A DNA stretch of 64,000 nt from Nostocales cyanobacterium HT-58-2 (GCA_002163975.1 CP019636.1:6327501-6391500), one strand, 5' to 3'. Counted from the first letter of the stretch, positions 9,763 through 19,508 are shown. Notes: generated by a model from the sequence alone, not told the origin. Made by a program: numbers and translations.

Positions 9763-10944
9763 TCACAAAAACGCTGCCATTCTCTCTACAGCAGTTTGCA
9801 ACACGGGTGTGTCATGCACTAAGGCAAAGCGGACATATCCTTCACCAGATTTGCCAAAACCGGCGCCTGGTGAAGCGGCGACTCCTGTTTTTTGCACCAA
9901 CTGAGTACAAAACTCTACAGAATTTTGACTCCAGGGTTCAGGTAACTTTGCCCAGACATACATTGTTGCCTTGGGAGTAGGAACATACCAACCGATACGA
10001 TGCAAAGCACCGACAAAAGCATCTCGGCGTTGGCGCAAGGTGGCAACAGTGGCTTGAACTCCAGATTGTGGACCTATCAAGGCAGCTATAGCGCCGTTTA
10101 AAATCCCGCGATACTGATTAAAATCAACTGCTGCTTTTATTTGACGTAAGGCACGAATCAATTCGGCATTACCAATAGCATAGCCAATACGGAAGCCCCC
10201 CATATTATATGACTTAGAGAGGGTGAAAAATTCAATTGAGACACTTTTGTCTGGGTCAGCTTGTAAAATCGAAGGAGCAAGGGATTTGCCCGAGCCCCCA
10301 TTCTCTTCAAATACCAAATCCACATAGGGGAAATCGTGAACCAGGACGAGATTGTGTTGCTGACAAAAAGCAACGGCTTCTTTGAAGAAAGATAAAGGCG
10401 CGATCGCGGTGGTGGGGTTATGAGGATAGCTTAAGACCATCATCCGCGACTGTGCCAACACAGCCGTGGGAATCTCTGTAAACACAGGCAGAAACCCGTT
10501 CTCTGCCCGTATGGGCATTGGGTAAATTTGACCGTTGGCTAAATAGACTCCCCCGACATGAGAGGGGTAGCCTGGGTCGAGCAATAGAGCGAAATCTCCA
10601 GGGTTGAGGACTGCTAGAGGCAGATGTGCTGTCCCTTCTTGGGAACCAATCAGGGGCAAGACCTCTGTTTCTGGATCAACGCTCACACCGAATTTTTGCT
10701 CGTACCAGGTTGCTGCTGCTTGGCGAAAAGCTTGGGTCCCGTGAAAGAGCAAGTAGCCGTGGGTACTTGGGTTGTGTAAAGATTGGGCGATCGCCTCAAT
10801 GACGTGCGCCTCCGCTGGCAGATCAGAAGATCCTAGTGACAAATCAATCAATTCTTGTCCAGCAGCCAAAGCTTTTGCCTTGGCTTTATCCATATCAGCA
10901 AATACATTTGATTGTAGGGGTTGTAAACGTTTTGCGAGTTCCAT
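9763..10944 (-). CDS. Class I/II PLP aminotransferase (LL-diaminopimelate aminotransferase-like)
   Basis: 393-residue fold-type-I PLP enzyme. The Schiff-base lysine lies in LSKSYNMGGFRIGY; substrate and phosphate-binding segments include SYPHNPT and the Asp in LVHDFPYVDL. I choose the ATG at 10944 (MELAKRLQ) because AAAGGAC lies just upstream; the open frame extends 19 codons further. Sequence style matches cyanobacterial enzymes annotated as LL-diaminopimelate or aspartate/alanine-type aminotransferases, but the exact substrate cannot be fixed by eye. It leads an apparent operon with thiL. Confidence 0.88.
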   Translation of the reverse strand: MELAKRLQPLQSNVFADMDKAKAKALAAGQELIDLSLGSSDLPAEAHVIEAIAQSLHNPSTHGYLLFHGTQAFRQAAATWYEQKFGVSVDPETEVLPLIGSQEGTAHLPLAVLNPGDFALLLDPGYPSHVGGVYLANGQIYPMPIRAENGFLPVFTEIPTAVLAQSRMMVLSYPHNPTTAIAPLSFFKEAVAFCQQHNLVLVHDFPYVDLVFEENGGSGKSLAPSILQADPDKSVSIEFFTLSKSYNMGGFRIGYAIGNAELIRALRQIKAAVDFNQYRGILNGAIAALIGPQSGVQATVATLRQRRDAFVGALHRIGWYVPTPKATMYVWAKLPEPWSQNSVEFCTQLVQKTGVAASPGAGFGKSGEGYVRFALVHDTPVLQTAVERMAAFL

Positions 10945-11098
10945 TTTTAGTCCTTTGTCTTTTGTGAGACCAATACTGTATGCCCTAAGCTTTCCGGGCA
11001 CGCACTCGCGTTGGCGAACGCTAACGCCTCAGCCGTGCTACAGGCTCAGGACAGACTCGTGAGGGTCTTTTGTCCTTGGTCGTTTGCTATTTACCAAG

Positions 11099-11116
11099 GA
11101 CTCATGACTCATGACT
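11099..11116. repeat. GACTCAT short tandem repeat
   Basis: The word GACTCAT is repeated head to tail (GACTCATGACTCATGACT) beside the thioredoxin stop codon. The same word in inverted copies occurs at 15735-15744 and 15778-15787, so it is a dispersed short repeat. Confidence 0.55.
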
Positions 11117-11121
11117 GTTGA

Positions 11122-11451
11122 CTAGTTTAGATGAGTATCTAACAGACTTTGCAATTTGTCTTTGCTGATAACTCCCTCAGTGGATACTAAAAGTTTATCT
11201 CCTTGAATGAGTCTGAGGGCAGGTACACCTTCTACCTGATACTGCTTGACAGTGACTGGGTTAGGATCAACTTCCATTTTGACTACTTTGAGGCGATCGC
11301 TGTAGGTTGTGGCTGCCGAATTTATCACTGGCGACATCAATTGACAAGGTCCGCACCAGGAAGCCCAAAAGTAAACCAATACCGGCTGATTGGCTTCCAA
11401 AACTTCCGTTTCAAACTCAGCATCAGTTATGGATATAACACCCTTACTCAT
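11122..11451 (-). CDS. Thioredoxin family protein
   Basis: 109-residue thioredoxin with the redox motif WCGPC at residues 32-36, the buried acidic residue in ITDAEFE, and the cis-Pro segment EGVPAL. It has no signal peptide, so it should act as a cytosolic disulphide reductase. The length and FWASWCGPC context fit classical thioredoxins, although the second half (KVVKMEVDPNP, RLIQGDKLL) diverges from the main m-type TrxA. It follows vipp1 on the same strand, separated by a probable terminator. Confidence 0.93.
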   Translation of the reverse strand: MSKGVISITDAEFETEVLEANQPVLVYFWASWCGPCQLMSPVINSAATTYSDRLKVVKMEVDPNPVTVKQYQVEGVPALRLIQGDKLLVSTEGVISKDKLQSLLDTHLN

Positions 11452-11560
11452 GGCTTTCTCTATCAGGTGGCATCGTTCAAAGTTGGCACACCAAATACTT
11501 TATCCCAATCTGTTAACAGTCACACAACTATTGACTCATCACAAGTGACAAATCAAGCAA

Positions 11561-11587
11561 AATCCCACTACCTTTGGGCGTGGGATT
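11561..11587 (-). terminator. Intrinsic terminator downstream of vipp1
   Basis: An 8-bp perfect stem (AATCCCAC / GTGGGATT) with an 11-base loop, about 26 bases past the vipp1 stop. On the minus strand the stem runs into TTTTGCTTGATT. It probably separates the pspA-vipp1 transcript from trxA. Confidence 0.65.
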
Positions 11588-11612
11588 GGCTGAAACAAGT
11601 TTGAGAAAAATT

Positions 11613-12389
11613 CTACATTTGGTCCAATTGCTTGCGTAGCGAATCCAACTCGGCATCAACCACTTCATTATTATTTGATTTTGGAGCAGTTGTTTGTTGT
11701 GGTAGTGCTTGTTGATTGGGTGAACCGCCTGGTAAAGACATCTGTGCTTTCAAAGCTGCCAATTCATCATCAACATCGCTACTACTTTCCAACTTGGCAA
11801 ATTGGGTCTCCAAATCTGCACCTGCTAACTCAGCAGCGGACTGGGCGCGAGCTTCTTGCATCAGGACTTTGTCTTCCATACGCTCGAAAGCAGCCATTGC
11901 ACTGCCGGTACTCATACCACGCACCATGCCTTGGAGTTGCTCTTGAGCTTTGGCAGCTGTAATCCGCGCTTTGAGCATTTCCTTCTTGGTCTTTGCTTCA
12001 GAAATTTTGCTTTCTAGCTGGATTAAGTTACGCTTGAGATTCTCAACTTGAACTGTTTGCTGATCTAAACTCGCTTTGAGCGCATTTGCTGTGTCAGTAA
12101 AAGTTTTTTTCCGCTCCAGGGCTTGTCTTGCTAAGTTCTCATCGCCTTTTTGAAGTGCCAATTGGGCATTGCGTTGCCACTTGTTGATTTCATGTTGGGC
12201 GTCATTGTACTGTTTTTCAGTACGTTTTTGTGCAGCAATTGCCTGAGCAACGCCCTGACGCAACTGAACCAAGTCTTCCTGCATTTCTAGGATAGCTTGT
12301 TCCAGCATTTTTTCTGGATCTTCGGCTTTATTGACTAAGTCGTTGAGGTTGGCACTGACGACTCGCCTAATGCGATCAAATAATCCCAT
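11613..12389 (-). CDS. vipp1: Vipp1/IM30 membrane-remodelling protein
   Basis: 258-residue ESCRT-III-like PspA/IM30 protein, needed for thylakoid biogenesis and membrane protection. The long coiled coil begins MGLFDRIRRVVSANLNDLV and contains EDPEKMLEQAI. I assign Vipp1 rather than PspA because it carries the extra C-terminal helix (VVDAELDSLRKQLDQM, about residues 243-258) after a Gln/Asn-rich linker; this tail distinguishes Vipp1 from PspA. A PspA-like paralogue lies directly upstream on the same strand. Confidence 0.93.
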   Translation of the reverse strand: MGLFDRIRRVVSANLNDLVNKAEDPEKMLEQAILEMQEDLVQLRQGVAQAIAAQKRTEKQYNDAQHEINKWQRNAQLALQKGDENLARQALERKKTFTDTANALKASLDQQTVQVENLKRNLIQLESKISEAKTKKEMLKARITAAKAQEQLQGMVRGMSTGSAMAAFERMEDKVLMQEARAQSAAELAGADLETQFAKLESSSDVDDELAALKAQMSLPGGSPNQQALPQQTTAPKSNNNEVVDAELDSLRKQLDQM

Positions 12390-12552
12390 AACTTTGTTTT
12401 TCCTCTTGTGATTTACGCGCCTAGTTGGGCAGTCAGGTTTTTTACTATTTCATAGCTACTTATTTCAATGTAATCGTTCCGGTTTGGATTGGGACCTCCT
12501 CACCAGTCCTTATTTTTTAAGATACGCTTCAAATTCGATCATTGCCCAGGCT

Positions 12553-13254
12553 TTATAAATCTGGAGTTTTGGGCAACTGTGGTCTGTTTTCTGATTCAAT
12601 GGAAAGCTGGCTTTTCATTGCTGCTAGTTCTGCATCAACATCATTCCCCTGTTCCAATGCGGCAAATTTCTTTTGTAAATCATCTGTACTGGTTGTAGAG
12701 ATAGCTTCTGTTTGAGCTTCTAGCTGCAAAACTTTTTCCTCCATCCGCTCAAAAGCTTTTATATTATCTACGCTAGCAGTCCCGCCCAACATTTCTCGGA
12801 GTTTATATGATGCTTCAGCAGAACGAGCACGAGCGATATACATATCTTTTTTGGTTCTTGCTTCAGAAATTTTTTGCTCTAGCGTCCGCATATCCTTCTT
12901 GAGTCTGGTTACAATACCACTTTGTTGCTCTATTTGAGTGGCAAGGGCTTCAGCCGTGTCTTGGTAGGCATGGCGTTTGGTTAGAGCTTCCCGTGCTAGA
13001 GGTTCGTTGCCTTGTTGCAGAGCTAATTGAGCGCGGCGGTACCATTCTTGTGCTGTAGACTCAGCATGAGCCATTTGCCGTTCGGTACGCTTTTGGGTGG
13101 CGATCGCTTGAGCGACAGCTTGGCGCAATTGCACCAGATTCTCTTGCATTTCCAAAACAGTTTCTTCCAGAAGCTTTTCTGGATCTTCCGCATCCGCAAT
13201 CAAACTATTGAGGTTTGCACGAATCACTCGCATAATACGGTCAATCAATCCCAT
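12553..13254 (-). CDS. pspA: PspA/IM30 family protein, PspA type
   Basis: 233-residue coiled-coil protein closely related to the neighbouring Vipp1 but ending shortly after the DVDAELAAMKSQL segment, so it lacks the Vipp1 C-terminal helix. The frame is open six codons upstream, but GGAGGG lies 6 bases before the ATG at 13254 (MGLIDRIMRV), which fixes the start. PspA proteins coat and repair stressed inner membranes. It is about 160 bases upstream of vipp1 on the same strand, a duplicated pair with diverged roles. Confidence 0.92.
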   Translation of the reverse strand: MGLIDRIMRVIRANLNSLIADAEDPEKLLEETVLEMQENLVQLRQAVAQAIATQKRTERQMAHAESTAQEWYRRAQLALQQGNEPLAREALTKRHAYQDTAEALATQIEQQSGIVTRLKKDMRTLEQKISEARTKKDMYIARARSAEASYKLREMLGGTASVDNIKAFERMEEKVLQLEAQTEAISTTSTDDLQKKFAALEQGNDVDAELAAMKSQLSIESENRPQLPKTPDL

Positions 13255-13429
13255 ATCAAACCCTCCATTCACTGTTAACTATGGGTATAAGGTTGTTAGG
13301 AGGTAAGGGTTTTGCTGGATGTAGGGAGTTAGGGGGTTGTGTACTGAGGAAATATCTTCAATTTTGATTGTTCTTTCATTTTTCACCTACACTTCTATTC
13401 CCTTTCCTTTTAACTAATATTTCTCCAGC

Positions 13430-14818
13430 TTACTCAATCCTAACTTTCAGACCTTTTGCTTGCAGTTGTTGCTGCAGTTCTTGTGCTTTCTCTTTACTTT
13501 TGAGGGCACCCAAATAAATTAATTTACCATCGGATGATAAATAAGCATCGGGGACGATTTGCCGTGCAGATGCAAAAGAGCGCTCATCTTGATTATTTGT
13601 AACTACATGATAAAACCCATCTGCTGACGGTTTGATTTGTATATCCAGCTTTTGTTGAGTCAATGATTGCTTTTGTGTGGTTCCTAACGTTGAGGGTGGT
13701 GCGGAATTCAGTCCCAGTGGAGGCTGCACATTTGGTACTAGAACTGGATTGGGGGGTTTTTGGGCAGTAAGTGGGTTAGGTAATGCTGTTGATACTGGTT
13801 TGGGTTTTGGTTTTAAACTAACAACATCATTTGGATCTCTCACCTCTGGGAATTCGTCTATCGCCAAATTGGGATACTTGGGCATAGGCGTGAGAGTTGG
13901 TTGAGCCACAGTTTTAACATTATTGCCGCCTTCAACGGTCGTGTCTGCTAAACTTTCCGTAGTTGTTGGGGCATTTTGTTTGAATAATCCATTTAAACTA
14001 AATTGCGGCAAGCTCTTGGGATTGAACACTATGTAGCCTAAGGTAAGACTTGCTAATAGTAGTAGTAGCATCGAGCCAATGCCCAAGGGTGATAACAGAC
14101 TGTCGTTAGAATTTGTTGGCTTCTGAGTCTTAGGTTCTTCTTCTGCTAAACTACGCAGCAGTGCTTCAGACGATTGCAAGTAGTCATTTGGTTGTTGGCT
14201 TGTATTCTCTTGTGACTCTGCAAGATTCTCACTTTGAGTTTGTTCCTTGACTGCTATGGGCACTATACTGGCATTTGGTGTTGGAATGGTTTGTACTTCG
14301 GCAGAGTCACTTGGGATTACATTTTTGTTATGTGAGCGCTGTTGTGTTGTTGAAGAACTTGGAGTCAATGATTTCTGGGATGTCTTTGGTTGCAACAAAG
14401 TATCGGGTATTGTAGTTGATACTGGCACATGACCTTGAGTTGCTTCCACAGATTTCGGAGAGTCAACTTTTGTTTCTGGGATAACAAGAGGTTCCTCTTG
14501 CTCTTGAGTCTTTGGAGTAGGAACTTTCCTTGTTGCCAACCCAAACTTCTTAAGAGTGTCACTAAGACTTTCCTCTGCTGCTGATTGAGTTTTCCCCTCT
14601 GCCGTACTCATAGCAGTCAACTGTCGAACTTGACTGCTCGGGGAAATACCTACATGGGTTTGGCTGAATGTTCTGTGTCCAGTTCGTGTGCGTCGGTATC
14701 GGGCTAACTCTTGATCTAGTTGGACTTCCAAACTAGCCAATGCTGCTGCCAGTGGTGGTTTCAACCCAGTTCTTTGAGAAGATTTCGCACCCGAACCTAC
14801 TAGGGGGTTTTGACTCAT
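13430..14818 (-). CDS. Single-pass membrane protein with C-terminal SPOR-like domain
   Basis: 462 residues. Residues 1-240 are low-complexity and rich in Gln, Ser, Thr and Pro. One hydrophobic helix follows (IGSMLLLLLASLTLGYIVF, about residues 247-267), then a second Pro/Thr-rich linker. The last 65 residues (FYHVVTNN, YLGALKSKEKAQELQQQL) look like a SPOR-type domain, which binds denuded peptidoglycan. The topology would place a cytoplasmic N-terminus and a periplasmic SPOR-like end. A role in septation or wall turnover is inferred, not shown. Confidence 0.72.
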   Translation of the reverse strand: MSQNPLVGSGAKSSQRTGLKPPLAAALASLEVQLDQELARYRRTRTGHRTFSQTHVGISPSSQVRQLTAMSTAEGKTQSAAEESLSDTLKKFGLATRKVPTPKTQEQEEPLVIPETKVDSPKSVEATQGHVPVSTTIPDTLLQPKTSQKSLTPSSSTTQQRSHNKNVIPSDSAEVQTIPTPNASIVPIAVKEQTQSENLAESQENTSQQPNDYLQSSEALLRSLAEEEPKTQKPTNSNDSLLSPLGIGSMLLLLLASLTLGYIVFNPKSLPQFSLNGLFKQNAPTTTESLADTTVEGGNNVKTVAQPTLTPMPKYPNLAIDEFPEVRDPNDVVSLKPKPKPVSTALPNPLTAQKPPNPVLVPNVQPPLGLNSAPPSTLGTTQKQSLTQQKLDIQIKPSADGFYHVVTNNQDERSFASARQIVPDAYLSSDGKLIYLGALKSKEKAQELQQQLQAKGLKVRIE

Positions 14819-14940
14819 TGCCTGTCTGCCTCAAACCTAGACTGCCGGATTAATCTAAAAATATGTTTGTGCCAATCCTAGCGAAAATTATCATAGATAT
14901 ATTGCACTACTGTGCTGCAATTTTTGCCAAGGTTGGCTAG

Positions 14941-15504
14941 ATGTCGTTTAAATCAATTAATGATATTTTAAAGGTTTTAGAAGCTCAGCCAGAATGGCAA
15001 GAGCAACCATTTTCACGTGTGCTGAAGTGTTGGTCTGAAGTTGTTGGAGCGGTGATGGCTGCTCACACTCGACCTTTATCGATTCAACGAGATGTTTTGC
15101 GGGTGGCAACTTCTAGCGCAGCTTGGGCACAGAATTTGACTTTTGAGCGCCAGCGCCTACTTTTAAAGTTGAATCAAAAGCTGTCAATTGGTTTGAGGGA
15201 TATTCATTTTTCTACCGCTGGATGGCAGCGTCCTCAAGAGACCCCTAAGGAAGAACAAGCAATATCGCTACGCGAGCATCCTAGTTATATCGGTGATGTG
15301 ATAAATGTAGGTCATGATGTTACAGATATTACCGCCACATCTGAGGACGCCAACGCCGCTTTCCAACATTGGGCTAGGAAAATAGCAGCGCGATCGCAAG
15401 ATTTACCCCTTTGTCCTAAGTGCCAATGCCCTACCCCTCCAGGAGAACTCAGGCGCTGGGGTGTCTGTACAGTGTGTGCTGCTCAGCAATTTTCAAATTC
15501 CTAG
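14941..15504 (+). CDS. DciA-like (DUF721) protein with C-terminal zinc ribbon
   Basis: 187 residues. The N-terminal ~95 residues are a DUF721/DciA domain (SINDILKVL, RVLKCWSEVVGAVMAAHTRP, LRVATSSAAWAQNL), the family that assists loading of replicative helicase DnaB in bacteria lacking DnaC. The C-terminus carries four Cys in two pairs (CPKC, CTVC; about residues 158-180), a likely zinc ribbon. ATG start at 14941, divergent from the SPOR-type gene. DnaB-loading activity is inferred from the family. Confidence 0.85.
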   Translation: MSFKSINDILKVLEAQPEWQEQPFSRVLKCWSEVVGAVMAAHTRPLSIQRDVLRVATSSAAWAQNLTFERQRLLLKLNQKLSIGLRDIHFSTAGWQRPQETPKEEQAISLREHPSYIGDVINVGHDVTDITATSEDANAAFQHWARKIAARSQDLPLCPKCQCPTPPGELRRWGVCTVCAAQQFSNS

Positions 15505-16269
15505 GTGTGTTCAGTACTGGGAAACTCACGCTTTTTCGAGCTAAGCCACAGCTGCAGGAAAGAAGAGTCAACCTCTTCGCTTAATTCATAAGGAATTGCA
15601 TTATAAATTCAAAATTAAAGACCCCATACTCCTTTGAGAGGAATTCATAAGGTACGGCATTTATAAATTCAAGAAATTTTGAATTCAACCCCAGAGAGGA
15701 TAACTGCTGAGTCAATACAGCCTCATCAATCCTAAGTCATGAGTCATATTTTCCAAATTTCCTTTATCTCACTTAGAACTCATGACTCAACACTGCTTAG
15801 TAACTTCTTTGTCTCTCCTATCAAAACACTCTTGCAACAAGAGGTTGCATAGACTAATTTTTTTATCAGGAACTTCATCATCCTAGAGATAGAAAAAGTC
15901 GACTTCAACAAATGTTGTGTATTTTACTGTTCAATAACGTTGAACTCTTTCCAAAGATACAATCTACTTTATCCAAAAAAGTGTCTCTTGAGACTGAAGT
16001 TGAAAAACTAGTGAAATCGTTATTTTGGTAATTAGCTTTGATCCCCATTTAGTTTCAGCTAAAACCAACCATGCTTAATCGACTGCAATTAATGTATCAA
16101 TTTGTTTACAAACAAATTGAAAAATATAACACAAAGATAAAGAGATTCTAAAGTTAATTTTTTCATTGGGATCGCTACAACCTAGTAAATTCACGGGTTG
16201 TGGCTCAAATCCACAATTGTGTATAGACGCAAAATAAAAGATGAAAATCAGCCCTAAACGGCACAAAAT
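15505..16269. other. 765-base gene-free region with short repeats
   Basis: No gene is seen. Two roughly 30-base direct repeats (15583-15612 and 15642-15672, both holding AATTCATAAGG and TTATAAATTCAA) are about 60 bases apart. A 10-base inverted repeat AGTCATGAGT / ACTCATGACT lies at 15735-15744 and 15778-15787. The remainder is AT-rich and should include the promoter of the downstream Cys-rich protein gene. Confidence 0.5.
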
Positions 16270-16566
16270 ATGAAACAGATGAAATCATTGACTTCTGCCT
16301 GTAGATATTGTCGTTATTACAAGCCAGAAGGGCGTCGTGGCGGATTCTGCCAACAGTTAGGAGCCCCGGTTCAAAGTAATTGGAAAGCTTGCTCTTTGGC
16401 GATCCCACCGTTTGCTCCCTCTTGGGAAGATTTGGAAGATGTTTGGAGTTTGCCAAACACAACAGTTTTAGCTCCTGGTTTAAATAAACCTGCGCTTACT
16501 CCTGTTGACGAAACAGCTACTACCTGCTCTTCTGAACATACAAAAGTCAAGGCAGTATTAATATAG
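16270..16566 (+). CDS. Small Cys-rich cyanobacterial protein of unknown function
   Basis: 98 residues. The N-terminal half has a tight basic and aromatic pattern with four Cys: ACRYCRYY (C11, C14), GGFCQQL (C27) and WKACSL (C41), followed by PPFAPSWEDLEDVW. The spacing would suit a small metal-binding module. The C-terminal 35 residues look disordered. No membrane segment or signal peptide. I recall similar unnamed proteins in many cyanobacteria, but no function. Start could be ATG 16270 or the ATG 12 bases later. Confidence 0.75.
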   Translation: MKQMKSLTSACRYCRYYKPEGRRGGFCQQLGAPVQSNWKACSLAIPPFAPSWEDLEDVWSLPNTTVLAPGLNKPALTPVDETATTCSSEHTKVKAVLI

Positions 16567-16812
16567 CTTTCTTTTGTTAAAACAGAACAACTCAAATCGC
16601 AGCAAGCACCATTTTAGTGCTATTTTAAGCGAATTTGTTCATACAACTTATCAATGAAGCAAAACTAGACTTAAACCCTACAACAATAAACGTTTCACAT
16701 TTGGCTTGGTGAAAGTAACATATTTAGGGTTTGTTAAGAATTATACCAGTTACGACAGTAGTTTATCCAAATTAAAATTCGCTTTTAATATTTAGAGGTC
16801 TGAAAAAGACCC

Positions 16813-16858
16813 AAACACAAAAATCGCACCTTTTATCAAAAGCGCGATTTTTGTGTTT
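16813..16858 (-). terminator. Strong terminator of menB
   Basis: A 15-bp perfect stem (AAACACAAAAATCGC / GCGATTTTTGTGTTT) with a 16-base loop, abutting the menB stop codon. Read on the minus strand it runs into GGGTCTTTTTCA, a plausible intrinsic terminator. Confidence 0.8.
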
Positions 16859-17698
16859 CTAGGGCAACCAGGGATATTGACGAAAGTCGGGTGAACGCTT
16901 TTCTAGAAATGCTTGTTTTCCCTCTTTACCTTCTTCTGTCATGTAATAAAGTAAGGTGGCATTACCAGCGAGTTCTTGCAAACCGGCTTGTCCATCACAG
17001 TCAGCATTAAATGCTGCTTTCAGACAGCGGATGGCGATCGGGCTTTTTTCTAAAATTTCTTGCGCCCACTGAATACCTTCAGTTTCAAGTTGTTCTACTG
17101 GCACAACACAATTGACTAAGCCCATTTCCAGTGCTTGGTGTGCATCATACTGTCGGCAGAGAAACCAAATCTCTCGCGCCTTTTTTTGCCCAACAATGCG
17201 CGCAAGATAGCTAGCACCAAAACCACCATCGAAACTGCCTACTTTGGGACCCGTCTGTCCAAAAATGGCGTTATCAGCAGCAATAGTCAGGTCACAAATC
17301 AAGTGAAGGACGTGTCCTCCACCAATAGCATACCCCGCGACAAGGGCAATAACCACTTTTGGCATGGAACGAATCAAACGTTGCAAATCTAGCACGTTCA
17401 AACGCGGAATGCCATTATCGTCTACATAACCGGCGTGTCCTCGTACGCTTTGGTCACCTCCTGCACAAAAAGCGTATTTGCCATCGGTGTGGGGACCTAC
17501 ACCCGTAAATAGGACAACGCCAATACTGGTATCTTCGCGGGCGTCACAGAAAGCATCGTAAAGTTCAAAAACAGTTTTGGGACGAAAGGCATTCCGTTTA
17601 TGGGGACGGTTTATACTAATCTTGGCAATTCCATCGGCTTTGTGATAAAAAATGTCTTCGTAAGTTTTGGCTGTTTGCCAATTAATTTGCATGGTCAC
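16859..17698 (-). CDS. menB: 1,4-dihydroxy-2-naphthoyl-CoA synthase
   Basis: Crotonase-fold enzyme closing the naphthoate ring; in cyanobacteria it serves phylloquinone synthesis for photosystem I. 279 residues. Family segments present: INRPHKRNAFRP, CAGGDQSVRG (oxyanion-hole Gly pair), VAGYAIGGGHVLH, FGQTGPKVGSFDGG with the MenB-specific loop, and the C-terminal KRSPDFRQYPWLP typical of MenB. Start ATG at 17698 or the second Met (MQINWQ). The other men genes are not in the window. Confidence 0.96.
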   Translation of the reverse strand: MTMQINWQTAKTYEDIFYHKADGIAKISINRPHKRNAFRPKTVFELYDAFCDAREDTSIGVVLFTGVGPHTDGKYAFCAGGDQSVRGHAGYVDDNGIPRLNVLDLQRLIRSMPKVVIALVAGYAIGGGHVLHLICDLTIAADNAIFGQTGPKVGSFDGGFGASYLARIVGQKKAREIWFLCRQYDAHQALEMGLVNCVVPVEQLETEGIQWAQEILEKSPIAIRCLKAAFNADCDGQAGLQELAGNATLLYYMTEEGKEGKQAFLEKRSPDFRQYPWLP

Positions 17699-17788
17699 AA
17701 AAAGTTACTTCACCTCAGCTTAAAAATTCTATCTTTGGATACGTCCTGTTGTTCACGTGGCATCTGGGCTAGGAGAGGGAATTGGCGT

Positions 17789-19339
17789 TTAGTCTTCATC
17801 TGGTTCCAAGTCTTCTTCTGTCAGCCCCTGCTGCGGTATTGCTGCGATTATCGCATCTATAACCTTTGACACTGGCAAAATCTCGATATCATAGTTGGGG
17901 TATTTTTGCCCTTTTGGGACAATTGCCCGTTTAAATCCTAGTTTTGCTGCTTCTTTTAACCGCAGTTCCATTTGCGATACTGAACGGACTTGTCCCCCTA
18001 ACCCAACTTCCCCAATGAGTACGGTGCCGGGGTCTACAATTCTATCTCGAAAACTGGCAACAATTGCGATCGCTATTCCTAAATCTACAGCTGGTTCTTC
18101 TACATTCAACCCACCTGCGGACGCCACATAAGAATCCAGTTTTGACATGGGGATACCTACCCGCTTTTCTAGCACAGCCAAAATTTGCACTAAGCGGTTA
18201 TAATCTATACCTGTACCAGCACGACGTGGAGATGGGTAACTCGTAGGACTTACTAGTGCTTGCAACTCAACAACAATTGGGCGTGTCCCTTCACAAGCAA
18301 CAACAATTGCAGTACCAGGAGCTGGATCATCGCGGTTTCCCAAAAATAACTCTGAAGGGTTAGGAACTTCTCGCAGTCCGTTGTCTACCATTTCAAAGAT
18401 GCCGATTTCATGAGTTGCCCCAAAACGGTTTTTGACTGTGCGTAATAACCGATGGGATGCAAAGCGATCACCCTCAAAATACAACACTGTATCAACTAAG
18501 TGTTCTAATACCTTTGGTCCAGCGATCGCTCCTTCTTTTGTGACGTGTCCCACGATTAACATTGTGATGTCCTCGTGTTTTGCCACCTTCATTAAAGCTG
18601 CGGTACATTCGCGGACTTGCGCTACAGAACCGGGTGCAGAGGTCAAAGCCGGAAAGAAAACTGTTTGAATACTATCAATTATGGTTACATTCGGTTTTAG
18701 CGAGTCCATTTCCCGCAGGATTTCTTCTAAGTCTGTTTCCGGCAAAACATACAAATCGGCACCTATGCCGTCAGCTTCGTCTACTTTGGTAGTTTCTTCG
18801 GGAGTGACTTCGCGAGTTTCTTGTGCTGTTTTGCTATTACCGTTACCATCCCCTACTAAACTTAGGGGTTTTCCCACTCCCAAGCGAGAAGCTCTTAATT
18901 TGACCTGTTGCCCTGATTCTTCGCCAGAAACGTAGAGAATGCGGTATCTCTGCGCCAATTGATTCGATACTTGCAACAGTAACGTCGATTTACCTATTCC
19001 TGGGTCGCCACCTATCAACACCATAGAACCAGGAACAACTCCTCCGCCAAGAACTCGATCCAGTTCTTCATAACCAGAAGCCCAACGTGTGACTTGGCGA
19101 TCGCTAATTTGGTCAAATGTCAATGAAGCTCGTGGTTTTGCTGGTTTAGCGGCTACAGGTTTACTGCTTGTTTGTTGGTGCCATCCACTCATTCCTCGAC
19201 TTGTTATGTCAGTCGATGATTGGATAGTAATCTGCTCTTCTAGAGAGTTATAGGTGCCACAAGCTGGACACTTACCAAACCATTGTGGGGATTCTGCACC
19301 GCATTCGTTACAAACGTAATAAGTCTTCGGCTTTGGCAT
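17789..19339 (-). CDS. radA: DNA repair protein RadA
   Basis: 516 residues. The N-terminal four-Cys zinc finger is YVCNECG...CPACG (residues 8-28), followed by a RecA-type ATPase core with Walker A GGDPGIGKSTLL and the RadA signature KNRFG (LLRTVKNRFGATHE). The C-terminal Lon-protease-like domain contains DLGIAIAIVAS. RadA drives branch migration in recombination and is a DnaB-type helicase. An insert of about 35 residues between the Walker A and B regions (GDGNGNSKTAQETREV...) is less conserved. 90 bases upstream of menB on the same strand. Confidence 0.97.
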   Translation of the reverse strand: MPKPKTYYVCNECGAESPQWFGKCPACGTYNSLEEQITIQSSTDITSRGMSGWHQQTSSKPVAAKPAKPRASLTFDQISDRQVTRWASGYEELDRVLGGGVVPGSMVLIGGDPGIGKSTLLLQVSNQLAQRYRILYVSGEESGQQVKLRASRLGVGKPLSLVGDGNGNSKTAQETREVTPEETTKVDEADGIGADLYVLPETDLEEILREMDSLKPNVTIIDSIQTVFFPALTSAPGSVAQVRECTAALMKVAKHEDITMLIVGHVTKEGAIAGPKVLEHLVDTVLYFEGDRFASHRLLRTVKNRFGATHEIGIFEMVDNGLREVPNPSELFLGNRDDPAPGTAIVVACEGTRPIVVELQALVSPTSYPSPRRAGTGIDYNRLVQILAVLEKRVGIPMSKLDSYVASAGGLNVEEPAVDLGIAIAIVASFRDRIVDPGTVLIGEVGLGGQVRSVSQMELRLKEAAKLGFKRAIVPKGQKYPNYDIEILPVSKVIDAIIAAIPQQGLTEEDLEPDED

Positions 19340-19508
19340 TCTTAAATCTTATTAAATATTCTTAATCTTTGCTTAAGTTTTTGAGCAACTAAAATCCAAG
19401 AATTGGTAGTAGGTGCGGGATTTTTCCAATCAATTTGTAAAATGATATCTTAATAATATGGTATTAAAAATTAATCATGAAAATTTTAGTTAAGGAGCAT
19501 TGAAAAAC

